DNA of 64,000 nucleotides. It comes from Oreohelix idahoensis. Taxonomy: Eukaryota > Mollusca > Gastropoda > Stylommatophora > Oreohelicidae. The notes beneath the pieces were generated by a model that saw only the letters and a program-made list of their open reading frames with translations, searched no databases and had not been told where the DNA came from. Location: the NCBI GenBank assembly GCA_024509875.1, contig JAMPIV010000293.1, positions 1 through 64,000 of the forward strand. Direction: 5' to 3'. The translations under genes were made by a program, and so were the position numbers. Positions 1 to 11,034 of the stretch are shown here, in pieces. Positions within the stretch are counted from its first letter, which is position 1. Each line of letters begins with the position of its first letter.

Positions 1-769
1 GGATAAAGAATTTATCGCCTAGAGAATATCCTGTTTAGTGTCACCAGAATTCTCTTTTTAAGAAAGGTTTTCTAGTGGACTAATTCACGAGGAGAGACGG
101 TGCATTCAACCTGGTGTCTGGAAGATTTTCCTCTAGATATTATCTTTTATTCTTCCATCAGGTCTGTCACCTTCTCCTTCAAAACCATTCCACGACAATT
201 GCTAAGACCCATTCAGCATTTGTTCTTGAATTCTGAGATATCTTGTGAATACTCCCCCAAGGTAGAAGCATCATCATCCTTCTATTTATATATCTTTCAA
301 GAGAAATCTTATGCGAAGGTAGATACCTCTGAAGACCTACATTAAATACTATAGGTTTTGGCTAGTGTCGGACCATCACTGCAAGCAAGGGGAACAACCC
401 TTGACAAATCCCATGCACAAAACAAAATCCAATGGTTTGTGCAAGGTTCTAAAATCAATAACAACAACATGGTGAATATTCCAGCACCTCGCTTCCCTAC
501 GGCAGTATCTGCTATGAGAGTACTTTTACTATTTCTTTGTTACACTCGGTCAGAAGAGCTGCCTAGTCAACGACCGTTAGAACCAGATCTAGACAAGAAG
601 CTATATTTATTTCAGTATTCGAGGACGCCACACAGAACGATGGACTGATGATAATAGTACAATCATGGTAAGACAGTCTGACGCTAGCTCAGGTAGTACA
701 TATTTCACAGTATCACAACTACCTTCCTGCTAAACTTACAAGTGGCAGGATAACTTATTTTCTACTTAG
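1..769. other. No gene recognised; old interspersed repeat
   Basis: No ORF here resembles a known protein. The part from about 265 to 400 (cluster of ATC/CTT words, then GCGAAGGTAGA and a TTTTGGC...GGACCA block) is a diverged copy of about 48360-48480, so it is an interspersed repeat of unknown class. I see nothing else to annotate. Confidence 0.4.
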
Positions 770-1655
770 TCGCCTCTCTTCTGCGTTGGGGTATAGAGGT
801 TAGCCAGGGAGAGTGCTTGCTATCCTATCAGCTGTCAAGTCATTCCGAGTTTGTCTGATGATGCCATCCTATCGAACTTTGGGTCATCCTGCAAGTCTGA
901 ATGCCTGACTCTTTGCTTCCATGTTTGCAGTGGTAGCTGGTCTTTCGAATTCTTCAGACTCGACTGAACTATCTCAACTGGGACTCTTCAGTTCGGGTCT
1001 GCAAAGATTGCATTTCGAGGCCATGTCGTATCACTTGGTTGTGGATCTTACCCTTTATTGTTACCTAGACCACCACCCTCAAAAGTCTAATTTCTGATAT
1101 TTAGAGTTGGCTTTTGTTGATTGTGGGCAATGGTTATGTCTCACATCCGTAAGTCAGGACTGACACATGGGTGGGTCAGTATAAGCCGTCTTCATCTTCT
1201 TGCTCATTTCTCTTTAGCTGATGAATCCTGGATTTGTGGCCTGAAATATGTTCCCACCTATTGTTTTTCCGGTAGCCAACTTTTCTTTGATGACTCCCTT
1301 CCAGTTTACTGCAGCTTCTGGGTATTTATAGGTTGACCTTCTCCAGGACCATTCTTTTAGCATAATCTGATATCTTTTCTCCTCTCTTGAGATCACCACG
1401 ATGTTTCATTTTGGAGCTGTCGATGACCATTCATTTCTTCTCCAGGTCTTCCTCCCAGCCTGCAGTAGATTTAAGATGTGCAGATGTGCCTCTGATTTAG
1501 TTATCAGGGACTCGTCATTGGCACTTACCAGCTCTGAAATACAGACCTGTCCATCGTCCAGTACCCCACTGAATACTTGTTCGTCCTCCTGTAACAGGCT
1601 TCAATGACGTCGTCCATGAGAAGTTTGAAAATAGTGGAAGGGCAAACTATTAGAC
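770..1655 (-). pseudogene. Diverged RTE-like LINE fragment (RT thumb to C-terminus)
   Basis: Read on the minus strand this matches, with many substitutions and indels, the 3' third of the RTE-type LINE found intact at 6490-8163. The run from the 'MVISREEKR' region (about 1399) through the 'LATGK' region to the C-terminal zinc-finger-like part (about 780-1060) follows the same order. It is broken into short frames and clearly older than copies A and B. It would once have encoded the end of a reverse transcriptase ORF. The alignment is by eye, so the ends are approximate. Confidence 0.6.
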
Positions 1656-1689
1656 ACGTTATCAAATAATCACGCTTTAATTCTCCTTC

Positions 1690-2287
1690 TTCGTTCACAA
1701 TCAGGTGTCAGCTTGAATATGTTCAAATAAAGTGGTTAGTTTAAGGATGTTGCTGGTGCTGGCCATATGTGCTTTCGCTGTTCCTCGTATGTTGAGCACC
1801 TTTGAAGTAAATGCTCAGCTGTCATTATGTCAGTTCCACAGTTACACTCATCAGTAGTTCCTATCTTTAACTTGTTGAATAGATGGTATCCCAATCTGTT
1901 GTGACATGTGCGAAGTCTGAAGATTACCACTTATTCACCTCTGCTGAGCTGGTAATACGCATTTTTATTGTGGCCTGGATGTTCTGCTTCCCACTTGTTC
2001 CTGTATCTGTGCTTGATAAAACTCTTGGCCTCTTCATAAGTTATGCGTGTGTCAAGTTGAGGTAGCTTTCCCCCTTCCTTTACCAATCTGGCAGCCTCTT
2101 CATTTCCGGGAATGTTGCAGTGAGAAGGGATCCACTGTATCACAACTCTTTTGAATTGCTGACACCGTTTGTGAAGTGTTACTCTTAGGTCATCCAGGTC
2201 GGCATTATTTTGATTCTTCAGCGTTGCAATCATTGACAGCGCATCCGAGAAGATAGCTACTCGTCTCTTTGAGCTTTCTTCTGTCAT
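1690..2287 (-). pseudogene. LINE RNase H domain and C-terminal tail, broken
   Basis: The minus strand encodes an RNase H-like segment (1931-2287): 'IFSDALSMIATLKN' carries the catalytic Asp and 'WIPSHCNIPGNEEAARLV' matches the conserved W-[IV]-P-x-H-x-x-I-x-G-N-E-x-A-[DA] signature of LINE RNase H. The usual final Asp is replaced by Ala. An in-frame TAA separates it from the downstream tail (1736-1930), which has the 'HNRL..HLF' and 'CNCG...TAEHLL..C' zinc-ribbon-like block typical of the end of such LINE ORFs. This is the single-copy version of the segment that is amplified at 2841-3560. It is non-functional. Confidence 0.75.
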
Positions 2288-2491
2288 TAATGCTTGAATT
2301 CAGAACAACGATCTTGAAAAGCAATGTCAGTACTGAAAGATACAACGCGAATGCATTCAGGGAAATTATTCGTGTTTAGTTTGAAAACAGGTTACTCATG
2401 GTGACTTCCCTTTTAACTTTGATTGCCGTAAATCTTTTTTAACCATCCTTACAGACGCCGTGTCTCTGCGCGACATACTTTATTATTTAGT

Positions 2492-2531
2492 ATCTTCTTT
2501 TTCTTCTTCTTCTTCTTCTTCTTCTTCTTCG
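2492..2531. repeat. (CTT)n microsatellite
   Basis: A run of TTC/CTT trinucleotides with one T-rich interruption near its start, lying between two LINE fragments. Confidence 0.9.
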
Positions 2532-2639
2532 GCTTTCAAGTCGTCAATTAATCATTCAATCCTTTAACACCCTTTTGCCCACCAAGGAGCAAAACAAACA
2601 CATGCCAAGTTTTTCTTCTTCTTCATACACTCTCAGACG

Positions 2640-3640
2640 TCAATTTGAGTATGTTCAAAGAAAGCAGTAGTCAGCTTGAGGCTATTTCTATCTCCATATA
2701 ACTTATCCAGGAATGGTACTGGTGATGGACACATGTGCTTTCTCTATTACTCATATGTTGAACATATTTGAAGCAGATGTTCAGCAGTCATTTTATCAGT
2801 GCCACAGTTACACTGGTCGGTAGTTCCTATCTTTAGGTTGTTGAATAGATGGTATCTCAATCTGTTGTGGCCAGTGTTGAATAGATGGTATCTCAATCTG
2901 TTGTGGCCAGTGTTGAATAGATGGTATCTCAATCTGTTGTGGCCAGTGTTGAATAGATGGTATCTCAATCTGTTGTGGCCAGTGTTGAATAGATGGTATC
3001 TCAATCTGTTGTGGCCCGTGTTGAATAGATGGTATCTCAATCTGTTGTGGCCCGTGTTGAATAGATGGTATCTCAATCTGTTGTGGCCCGTGTTGAATAG
3101 ATGGTATCTCAATCTGTTGTGGCCAGTGTTGAATAGATGGTATCTCAATCTGTTGTGGCCCGTGTTGAATAGATGGTATCTCAATCTGTTGTGGCCCGTG
3201 TTGAATAGATGGTATCTCAATCTGTTGTGGCCCGTGTTGAATAGATGGTATCTCAATCTGTTGTGGCCCGTGTTGAATAGATGGTATCTCAATCTGTTGT
3301 GGCCAGTGTTGAATAGATGGTATCTCAATCTGTTGTGGCCAGTGTTGAATAGATGGTATCTCAATCTGTTGTGGCCCGTGTTGAATAAATGGTATCTCAA
3401 TCTGTTGTGGCCAGTGTTGAATAGATGGTATCTCAATCTGTTGTGGCCAGTGTTGAATAGATGGTATCTCAATCTGTTGTGGCCCGTGTTGAATAGATGG
3501 TATCTCAATCTGTTGTGGCCCGTGTTGAATAGATGGTATCTCAATCTGTTGTGGCCCGTGCAAAGTTTGAAGATTACTACTTGTTCTCTTCTGTATGCCA
3601 AGTTCAGGTTATAGGTCGTGCTAAATCTACAGGTCTGTCG
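2640..3640 (-). pseudogene. LINE C-terminal tail with an internal 36-bp array
   Basis: Same LINE family as 1690-2287. The minus-strand ORF 2747-3655 starts with a remnant of the segment after RNase H ('REQVVIFKLC'), runs through twenty tandem copies of a 12-residue unit (TGHNRLRYHLFN), and ends in the family's normal 'NLKIGTTDQCNCG...TAEHLLQICSTYE' zinc-ribbon-like tail. The RNase H domain itself is missing, so this is a truncated LINE 3' end. The long ORFs on both strands here follow from a unit whose length is a multiple of three, so they are not evidence of a real gene. Confidence 0.75.
2841..3560. repeat. 36-bp minisatellite, 20 units, inside a LINE frame
   Basis: The unit begins TTGAATAGATGGTATCTCAA and ends GGCC[A/C]GTG. 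I count 20 nearly identical units. They differ mainly at one A/C site (CCAG versus CCCG) and by one AATAAATGG variant near 3388. The unit equals exactly 12 codons of the LINE tail. Confidence 0.97.
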
Positions 3641-4415
3641 CCAGGACGAAGTCAACCGTCTTCTCCGGGTCTCTTCGGTATGGGAGAGAAGTGTAAGAGA
3701 TTTTACTATGCTAGACTCAGCTTTATGAGGTCTGGCGGCAGTTCTCTAACTTGCTACCTTTGCCTTCCCTAACTCAAGAGCAGCCACGTACCCATTTAAA
3801 GCTGGGCAGACTTGACCGATGCGCTACCAGGTTTTTAACAAGAATCTGATAAGCTTGCCATAAGAGGCAAGCGGGGACTTGGGACAATGAACTCAAATGG
3901 AGAAGTTTATATAAACACCTATGCTTCAAATGAACCTGATATAAAAGGAAGCATGTTTGTGCATAAAATAATTCATAAAGCAACACGCATACCACTAGAT
4001 AACAGGATAGAACTGATTTGTTATGCTTAAAGAAGAAGCTCAGAACATTATTAGGTGACATGAAAGTAAAAAGATGCGCAGGTATGATATCAGATAAACA
4101 TTTTGTTAGTCAAAGTAAAGCCGAATCTAAAGAAATACACGGTAACACATTTTTTTCAGACAGCAGTGTAATGTGGAATATCTATGAAGGCAAGAAAGAA
4201 ACGAAAAATGTACGGTCTTTATGCCCAATAAGTACCAAGTACTCTAGCAACTAGAAAACAAAGCCAATGCAGATATGCAGTGAGGGTGCTGAAAGGTTCT
4301 TGGAAAAAAAAAGGAAAGCCAACACAAAGGTTGGATAACAATAGAATCCACCAATGAGATACAACAAAGCAAAAAGTTATAAAGTAATGACGAGTTGGCA
4401 AAAGAGGAAATTTAA
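3641..4415. other. No gene recognised
   Basis: This intergenic stretch has only short frames without recognisable motifs, and I see no RNA gene or clear repeat in it. Confidence 0.4.
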
Positions 4416-4740
4416 GTCACAGCGGTATAACAATGTTCAAGTCACAGCGGTATAACAATGTTCAAGTCACAGCGGTACAACAATGTTTAAGTCACAGCGG
4501 TATAACAATGTTCAAGTCACAGCGGTATAACAATGTTCAAGTCACAGCGGTACAACAATGTTTAAGTCACAGCGGTATAACAATGTTCAAGTCACAGCGG
4601 TATAACAATGTTCAAGTCACAGCGGTACAACAATGTTTAAGTCACAGCGGTATAACAATGTTCAAGTCACAGCGGTATAACAATGTTCAAGTCACAGCGG
4701 TATAACAATGTTCAAGTCACAGCGGTATAACAATGTTCAA
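4416..4740. repeat. 25-bp minisatellite, 13 units, with a 75-bp higher-order period
   Basis: The unit starts GTCACAGCGGTATAACAATG and ends TTCAA. Units 3, 6 and 9 carry the linked variants TACAAC and TTTAA, giving a 75-bp higher-order repeat for the first nine units. Units 10-13 are all of the common type. Confidence 0.97.
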
Positions 4741-5140
4741 GAGTTAACAAGAAAAATATCGACCTAAATGTGCACGGAGAAGGGACTTGGTGGCACATTT
4801 AATAATGGCAAAGAAGACATGGAGAGATTGTGAGCGGGTGGCACAAGACGGGAGGGTGTTGCGTGAACTGAATTGAAGACCTAAGCTGGATAGAAGCTGA
4901 AGGAAAATGATAATTATGAAGTGGTGGTGATGATGATGATTATAGTATGTGGTAGTATAAGTAGTATTCATGGTATAAAAACTGTATCTGGATTTACTGA
5001 ATCTACAACCTTTGTTTCGCTTATGTTATGTGGCAATTCTGGCACGGTGAGTTGTATTCCAATGCGCTGACCTTTAGGCGGTATTCAATTTATAAGTACT
5101 GTAATGTGAACTAATTAAAACAGGTCATCATCATGTAGCA
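4741..5140. other. Possible LINE tail remnant; otherwise nothing
   Basis: Around 4770-4890 one plus-strand frame reads like the basic tail of a LINE ORF (ARRRDLVAHL..AKKTWRDCER), but it is too short to be certain. The rest is AT-rich with a GATGATGATGAT run near 4927. Confidence 0.25.
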
Positions 5141-5142
5141 TG

Positions 5143-5330
5143 TCATTTGCAGAACGTCGCTCTCATCACAGCCCGCCTGAAAGACTCTCGATCTCTAGCC
5201 AGCCTTCCCGCCTCCTCCATTGTCGTATTCAAGGTGTCTTCAATGTCCTGTGTCCACAGTCGTCTTGGTCGGCCCCTGCCTCGCCTTCCAGGTACCATAC
5301 CCTCCATAACTGCTCTTTCTAAACCATAAA
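5143..5330 (-). pseudogene. LINE ORF C-terminal fragment
   Basis: The minus-strand frame contains 'RRGRGRPRRLWTQDIEDTL' followed by 'ARDRESFRRAVMRATFCK' and a stop. This is the characteristic 'G-R-G-R-P-x-x-x-W-x-D-[ND]-I...DR..W/F' ending of many non-LTR retrotransposon ORF2 proteins. Nothing upstream of it survives, so it is a severely 5'-truncated copy. It differs from the RTE-type ending of copies A and B (which read 'GSRPPGRPRVRWEDN') and belongs to another LINE family. Confidence 0.65.
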
Positions 5331-5379
5331 CAAATAAGGAGGGGAAACCTGAGGCCTGTAAACAGTAAATAAATAAACA

Positions 5380-8181
5380 AACAACACACAATCCCTTGCA
5401 TTGTGGCCCAAAATCAAAAAGATAGTATCAAGGGATGGAACTTTGTCTCGGAGCGCATTATGGTTGTAAAACTAAAAGAAGGAGAAACCATAGTCAACCT
5501 GGTCATAGTGTATGGGCCAAATGAGGATGAGAGAGCAGAGGTCAAGGAGGAATTCTTCGAGCTGCTTCAAAGGACAGTGGATGACTGCCTAGATGAAGTT
5601 ATTATGCTCGGAGATTTTAATGCCAGAGTTGGAAATGACCATGCTAGATGGGGTGGAGTTATCGGAAGATATGGAGAAGATACTCTCAATGACAATGGAA
5701 AGCGACTTCTTAGATTCTGCAGTGGGCAGAATCTGATCATTACAAACACAAAGTTCCCCCATAAGCGCATACATGCATACACTAGATGTGAACCAACCAA
5801 GAATGAGAAGTCAGTGATCGACTATGCCATTGTTCGGAGAAGCTCATTCAGATATGTCCGAGATGCAAGAGTCTGGAGGGGGGCCAGAGATTGGAAGTGA
5901 TCACTACCTGCTAACAATCAAACGAACAACTGAAAGAGTTGCTCAGCCTAGGAACTGCCCAACATCACGCAAGAAACCAAGTAAACGAGCAGGAGAAATG
6001 AGCATTAGGACCTACAAGCTGAGAGAGCCAGAAATTAAGACTAGATATCAGGGGCTTATTGCTACAGCAGTGAGCAACACAGAAGAACGACCTGATGACT
6101 TGGAAACCCTCTGGAATAAATTCAAGGATATCATAAAGACCGCTGCTGCAGAAGCATGCGGTGAAGTCCGACTTGGGAACCAGAGAAAGAGGACACCTTG
6201 GTGGACAGAGGAAGTCAAAGAGAAAATAAGAGAGAAGAAAATGGCATGGAAACAATACTTAGGAGCTAAAAACACAACAGGACAAATGGAAAATATAGAG
6301 AATATGTGACACTCAGAACAGAAGCAAAGAACAACGTGCTAGCAGCAAAACAGAAGTCCTGGGAAGAATTTGGAGAAAAGCTAGAAAAAGATGCACAAGA
6401 AAACCAGAAATTGTTCTATAAGACCCTAAAGAACATGAGGAAAGAAAAAACAATGCCCTCTCAAATTTAAAAAGGACAAGCAAGGCAAATTGCTTACTGC
6501 CCCGAAGGAAGTAATGGAAAGATGGAAAGAATATTTCTCAGAACTCCTGGATGGTGAGCATGATGAAGCATCAGAAATGATAACCACTGACACAGAAGGG
6601 GAAACCAATGATGGTGAAGATGACATAAAGATGGAAGAACTGAGGGCAGCACTGGAGAAAATCAAGATGGGCAAAGCAGCAGGGCATGATGGTATAACAC
6701 CAGAAATGGTTAAGTACATGGGAGCATCAGGCGACCTATTACTCTTAAAGGTCCTACAGGCAGCATGGTGCAACAAGACCATACCAAAGGATTGGGAGAT
6801 TGCCATCATAACACCAATTTTCAAAAAGGGTGACAATCGACAATGTGGAAACCATAGAGGCATATCCCTTCTCAGTGTCCCTGGTAAAATCTACTCTAGA
6901 ATCCTAGAGCAGAGACTCCGACGCCTAGCCGAGCCACAATTGGATGAGGTCCAGTGCGGATTCCGAGCAAACCGAAGTACTCAAGACCTAATCTTCACAC
7001 TCAGACAGCTGAGTGAAAAGGCCCTTGAGTATAAGAGTGAGATCCATCTTTGTTTCATAGATCTGGAAAAGGCGTTTGACAGGGTCCCCTGGAGCAAACT
7101 TTGGGACTGTTTGGCAAGGAAGAATATTCCAGCACCTCTGATTCATGCTATACAGAGCTTCTATAAGTCTTGCAGAAATTATGTGAGGACAGCAAACCAT
7201 AAGTCAGAAGAGTTCAGGACCACCACTGGTGTAAGACAAGGTGATATCCTATCACCTTACTTCTTCATACTCCTTATGGACGATGTCATCAAGGCATGTA
7301 AGGAGAGAACAAGAAAGTATTCAGTGGGGTACTGGAAGATGAGACAGGTCTATATTTCGGAGCTGGCATTTGCTGATGATGTTGCCCTGATTGCTAAATC
7401 AGAGGCACATCTCCAATCCAACCTGCAAGTCTGGAAGGAAGAGCTGGAGAAGAGAGGGATGGTCATAAGCAGCTCTAAAACAAAATCCATGGTGATATCA
7501 CGAGAAGAAAGAAAACATCAGATTAAGCTGGGAGAACAGGTCCTGGAGCAGGTCGACCACTTTAAATGTCTCGGAACTATTATAGACCGAAAGGGAGGCA
7601 TCAAAGAAGAGTTGGCCACTCGAAAAGCAGCGGCTGGGAGACTTTTTCAGGCCATAAATCGTGGATTCCTCAGCAAGAAAGAGGTTGGTAAGAAAACGAA
7701 GATGGCTGTATACCGCTCCACCTATGTCCCAGTCTTGACATATGGATGCGAGTCGTGGGCAATGACTACAACCCACAAAAGCCAGATCCAAACCTCAGAA
7801 ATGAGGTATCTGAGGAAAGTGGTTGAAGTAACAAGAAGAGACATGGTCCGCAACCAGACGATCCGTCAAGGCCTAAAATCCCATCCGCTGCAGACCCAAA
7901 TAGAACAGTCCCAACTAAGATGGTTTGGCCATGTCTGCAGAACGGGAGAAGATCGGCTACCACGACAAGCATGGGAAACAAAGAGCCAGGGATCCAGACC
8001 TCCAGGACGACCCAGAGTCCGCTGGGAGGACAACGTTAGACAATCTTTGAAGGACCGAGGACTAGAATGGAACCAGGCCAGGAAGAAGACAGCTGATAGA
8101 ATGGTCTGGCGCTCTCTCTTCCAAACCTCTACACCTCACGGTAGAAGGGGAACGACTAAGTAAGTAAGTAACAACACACAA
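5380..8181 (+). mobile_element. RTE-type LINE copy A, 5'-truncated, with 12-bp target duplication
   Basis: The element body runs from about 5396 to 8169. It is bounded by direct repeats AACAACACACAA at 5380-5391 and 8170-8181, the target-site duplication. Four bases (TCCC) at the 5' junction are not in copy B and look like filler. The body lacks the first ~240 codons present in copy B (29933-31147). It ends in (TAAG)n directly after, and including, the stop codon, with no poly(A), as is typical of RTE-clade LINEs. Confidence 0.9.
5403..8163 (+). pseudogene. RTE-type ORF: AP endonuclease plus reverse transcriptase (copy A)
   Basis: The order is an apurinic-like endonuclease ('GDFNARVGND' near 5615, 'IGSDHYLL' near 5890), a linker, then reverse transcriptase with 'QCGFRANRSTQDLIFTLRQL', 'FIDLEKAFDRVPW', 'GVRQGDILSP' and the catalytic 'FADDVALIA' near 7370, and a C-terminal basic domain. 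The enzyme would nick target DNA and prime reverse transcription in the nucleus. Compared with copy B it has three homopolymer frameshifts: an extra G near 5878, a missing A near 6290 and an extra A near 6447. The RT part from 6490 to the stop is one open 557-codon frame. The start is lost by truncation. Family confidence is good; the clade name is inferred from motifs and the tail. Confidence 0.85.
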
Positions 8182-8553
8182 AGGTTTGTTATCAGGCACT
8201 CAGTGAGAAATAAAGAAGTAGAAAACTAGACAACAGAAAAACAACAGAAGTGATAGGCTTACCGGAAATCGAACGGCCCCCACCGTCTAGCCACGGGAGA
8301 GAATATATTAGTTTCCGGGACATGCTATTGTTTATGAGCCAGTTTTCCTCGATGTTCAGGTCGTGTAGGATGTCTATATTTTTCTTCTTCGTGGTCCAAG
8401 ATATTCTGAGAATTTTTCTGTAACACTTTGCTTTGAAAGATTCGATTTTTTTTCGTAATGTTTGTATATGGTCCATGATTCACATCTATACGTTACCACC
8501 GGAAAGATGCACGTTCTCAGAAATTTTACTTTTATTAATTTGCTGGTGTTATG
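8182..8553 (-). pseudogene. LINE C, downstream piece (RT thumb)
   Basis: The minus strand reads through a LINE RT C-terminal segment with 'FPVVTYRCESWTIYKHYEKK' and 'SFKAKCYRKILRISWTTKKKN', typical of the region after the RT core in non-LTR elements. Its upstream continuation is at 31229-31410: LINE B inserted between them, leaving the 13-bp duplication TCATAGGTTCTTC on both sides. Degenerate. Confidence 0.75.
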
Positions 8554-8566
8554 TCATAGGTTCTTC

Positions 8567-8915
8567 TTACTTACTTACTTAGTCGTTCCCCTTCTACCGT
8601 GAGGTGTAGAGGTTTGGAAGAGAGAGCGCCAGACCATTCTAACAGCTGTCTTCTTCCTGGCCTGGTTCCACTCTAGTCCTCGGTCCTTCAAAGATTGTCT
8701 AATGTTGTCCTCCCAGCGGACTCTTGGTCGTCCTGGAGGTCTGGATCCCTGGCTCTTTGTTTCCCATGCTTGTCGTGGTAGCCGATCTTCTCCCATTCTG
8801 CAGACATGGCCAAACCATCTTAGTTGGGACTGTTCTATTTGGGTCTGCAGCGGATGGGATTTCAGGCCTTGACGGATCGTCTGGTTGCGGACCATGTCTC
8901 TTCTTGTTACTTCAA
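8567..8915 (-). pseudogene. LINE B, 3' piece: C-terminal domain and (TAAG)n tail
   Basis: The minus-strand frame 8575-8919 is nearly identical to the last ~113 codons of copy A (from 'VTRRDMVRNQTIRQGLKSH' to 'PHGRRGTTK'). It ends at a stop inside the TAAG repeat. The similarity to copy A ends abruptly at 8915, where unrelated DNA begins. Confidence 0.9.
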
Positions 8916-10544
8916 CCAAACAACTAGTTTGGTCATCACTTGGACCAGAGATCTTTTCTATGGTAGTGTTGCTGGTAGGTGTTAATACTCATCTCCTGAA
9001 GGACTGTAGTAGCTGCGGAGATGATTTTGGTTCGGACTCTCTTGGTTTGGTCTGCCCCAGCAGGTTGGTCTCATAACAGTTAATGGGTTCAGAGGGTGTC
9101 AGAGTTTGCTTCCCTGGACTCAGTGCACATCACAGATAAGGATGGGGTAAGTCACCTCTGCTGAATGCCTCTTCTGTTTATGGGATGTGTGGTATGGTTA
9201 CTGGGTGATAGGCTATGGTTGGGTATGGTAACCTGGTTTTTAGGGTATGGTGGGTAGGGGTAATCTTTGGTACCATGGACTCGTACCCTGGTTTGTACCC
9301 TGGACCTGGTTTAGGTATCTGGTAACCGCAACCTGGGTGGACTGGAAACAACTGAAGTACCGTTAGTGGTTTTCAAGAGCAATCATCTCCCAAGTCTGAT
9401 GGCCGGTAAGCGTCCATCATAAATTAAATTAACACAAGGTTAACTACCATTAATTTACAATGGGTGATCTATTATCTATGAACTACTCCTTCTTAACTGA
9501 CATTATATCATATCTTGAGTTCTCAGTCTCTATCTGGCGGTCTGCTTATTTACAGCAGTGGTTTTCCCCATGTGGCAATGAGTTTCACAAACTGTGTTAT
9601 ATGGGCTGGGGTCATCAATTGGTTGAGAACCACTGGTTCACCTAGTGCCCATAGAGCAGTATTTTAATTTTGGGGTCTCTGTCAACAATGGTTTGAGAAC
9701 CACCGGGTAATAGTTTCCTATGCTGCTTTAACCTGTTGGGGTGTCATTGCTGCCAAGGTCGGAGAACCAATGATTTACATTCTTGCAACTTGAGCAGTAA
9801 ATCATGTGGAGGGTAGTCATGGTCTCAAGGTTTGAGAACTGCTGACTTACATTTTGTCAGTCAAGTGGTAAATTCATTAAATAGCTAAATAATTGTAAAC
9901 ATTCTTAAAGTCCTGGTTCCTGTAGAAAATAACATTCATATAACTGATAATAAAATAGTTCTTCAATCATACAACATGGTATAGGCATAGGGTTGCATTA
10001 AATACATGTAAAGAACATTCCATGATGAAAAACACATTAATGTCCCTTATGTGACAAAGTGAGAAGTGATTGAGAACACTGGTATCAAGTTTGTAGTCTT
10101 GACAGAGAACACTGAAGCCTTATAAGAAATAGAAAATAGAAGGACCACTAATACACTTCTATTTTGCTTGTGTCAATATGCAAATCTCCAAGTAACAACA
10201 ATAATATAACTCTGTCTTATTTCTGCCAGGCTGTGAAATAAAGATCAGTGGTTAATTAGGTCTATGACCTCAGCAACTCATACATTAGTTTGAGTGATCT
10301 GTAAATATGCAAATAACAATTATTGTCACTGAAAATGGAAATGCATTTAAACTGTGTTTACCAAAAAGTTACAGTAATAATAAGCTGTGGATAAACATGA
10401 TTATTCATATTATAAAATCTACAGTATTAGATCTACTCACTTCGCTCAACTGAATTCCCTACCAGAGTTTTGCAACATGTACAAAGTAGCCTCGACCGAG
10501 GCCCATAAAATCACATCTGCTTCGAACGATGGTTACAAGAAGAA
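8916..10544. other. Non-coding insertion of unknown origin
   Basis: This stretch separates the 3' piece of LINE B from the left LTR at 10545. It has no convincing ORF. The first 600 bases are rich in GGTATGG/GGTTACTGG words. It contains several imperfect copies of a 'GGTTTGAGAACCAC' word at about 9621, 9693, 9755 and 9831. I cannot assign it to a class. Confidence 0.35.
9556..9635. repeat. Short hAT-like inverted-repeat remnant
   Basis: CAGTGGTTTTC at 9556 and GAGAACCACTG at 9635 are imperfect inverted repeats of the form found at hAT-transposon ends. I find no matching 8-bp duplication next to them, so this is a weak call. Confidence 0.3.
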
Positions 10545-10972
10545 TGACAGCTTAAAATTCCCTCCAAATTCCAGGAGGCTGTTCCGGGCAGGGGTGGGCT
10601 GTGTGCAAATTCTTTTCTGGTCCCAGGGGTATCAAGTTACCTTCGTTTCAACTCGCCCTAGCGTCCACCGTTTCCGGCTGTTTTACATGCGTCCAGTTCG
10701 TGAACAAACAAAGACGGTCGACTTCCTGTTCGTAGCCTGTTTTTCACCTTTTCAAGTAGAATGACTTTCGCTGGCGAAGTGAATAATTTATTACTTTTGG
10801 CCATGTGAATTCGCTAGCGAATAGTGAAATCTAAGACTAGAGAGAGAATCTCTTTCATTATAAGAAGGAAAAAGTCAACTGAAGGGAAAAAGTTTTACAA
10901 TCTAGCGAGAGATTTTAAGAGGAATAAAATAATAGACAGAAGAGAACGTCGGTGAGAAGTCGTTCCACGACA
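10545..10972 (-). repeat. LTR (3' LTR) of gag-only element
   Basis: Direct repeat partner of 28159-28584, about 428 bp and nearly identical. The ORF drawn across 10387-10764 is chance. Confidence 0.8.
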
Positions 10973-11034
10973 TAAGCCCCCTTTTGAAAGTTCGGCCAAC
11001 GGCGAACTAAGTTCGAGCCGACTCTTCTCTTATG

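Noticed and set aside
2799..3614. Long overlapping ORFs on both strands (251-302 codons)
   Set aside because: They are forced by a 36-bp unit lacking stops in those frames. Only the LINE-frame reading has biological sense.
2841..4740. CRISPR-like arrays
   Set aside because: The units are contiguous without unique spacers and the DNA is clearly eukaryotic, so these are minisatellites.
10387..10764. 125-codon ORF
   Set aside because: It spans the left LTR boundary, has no motif, and its second half recurs in the other LTR without the first half.
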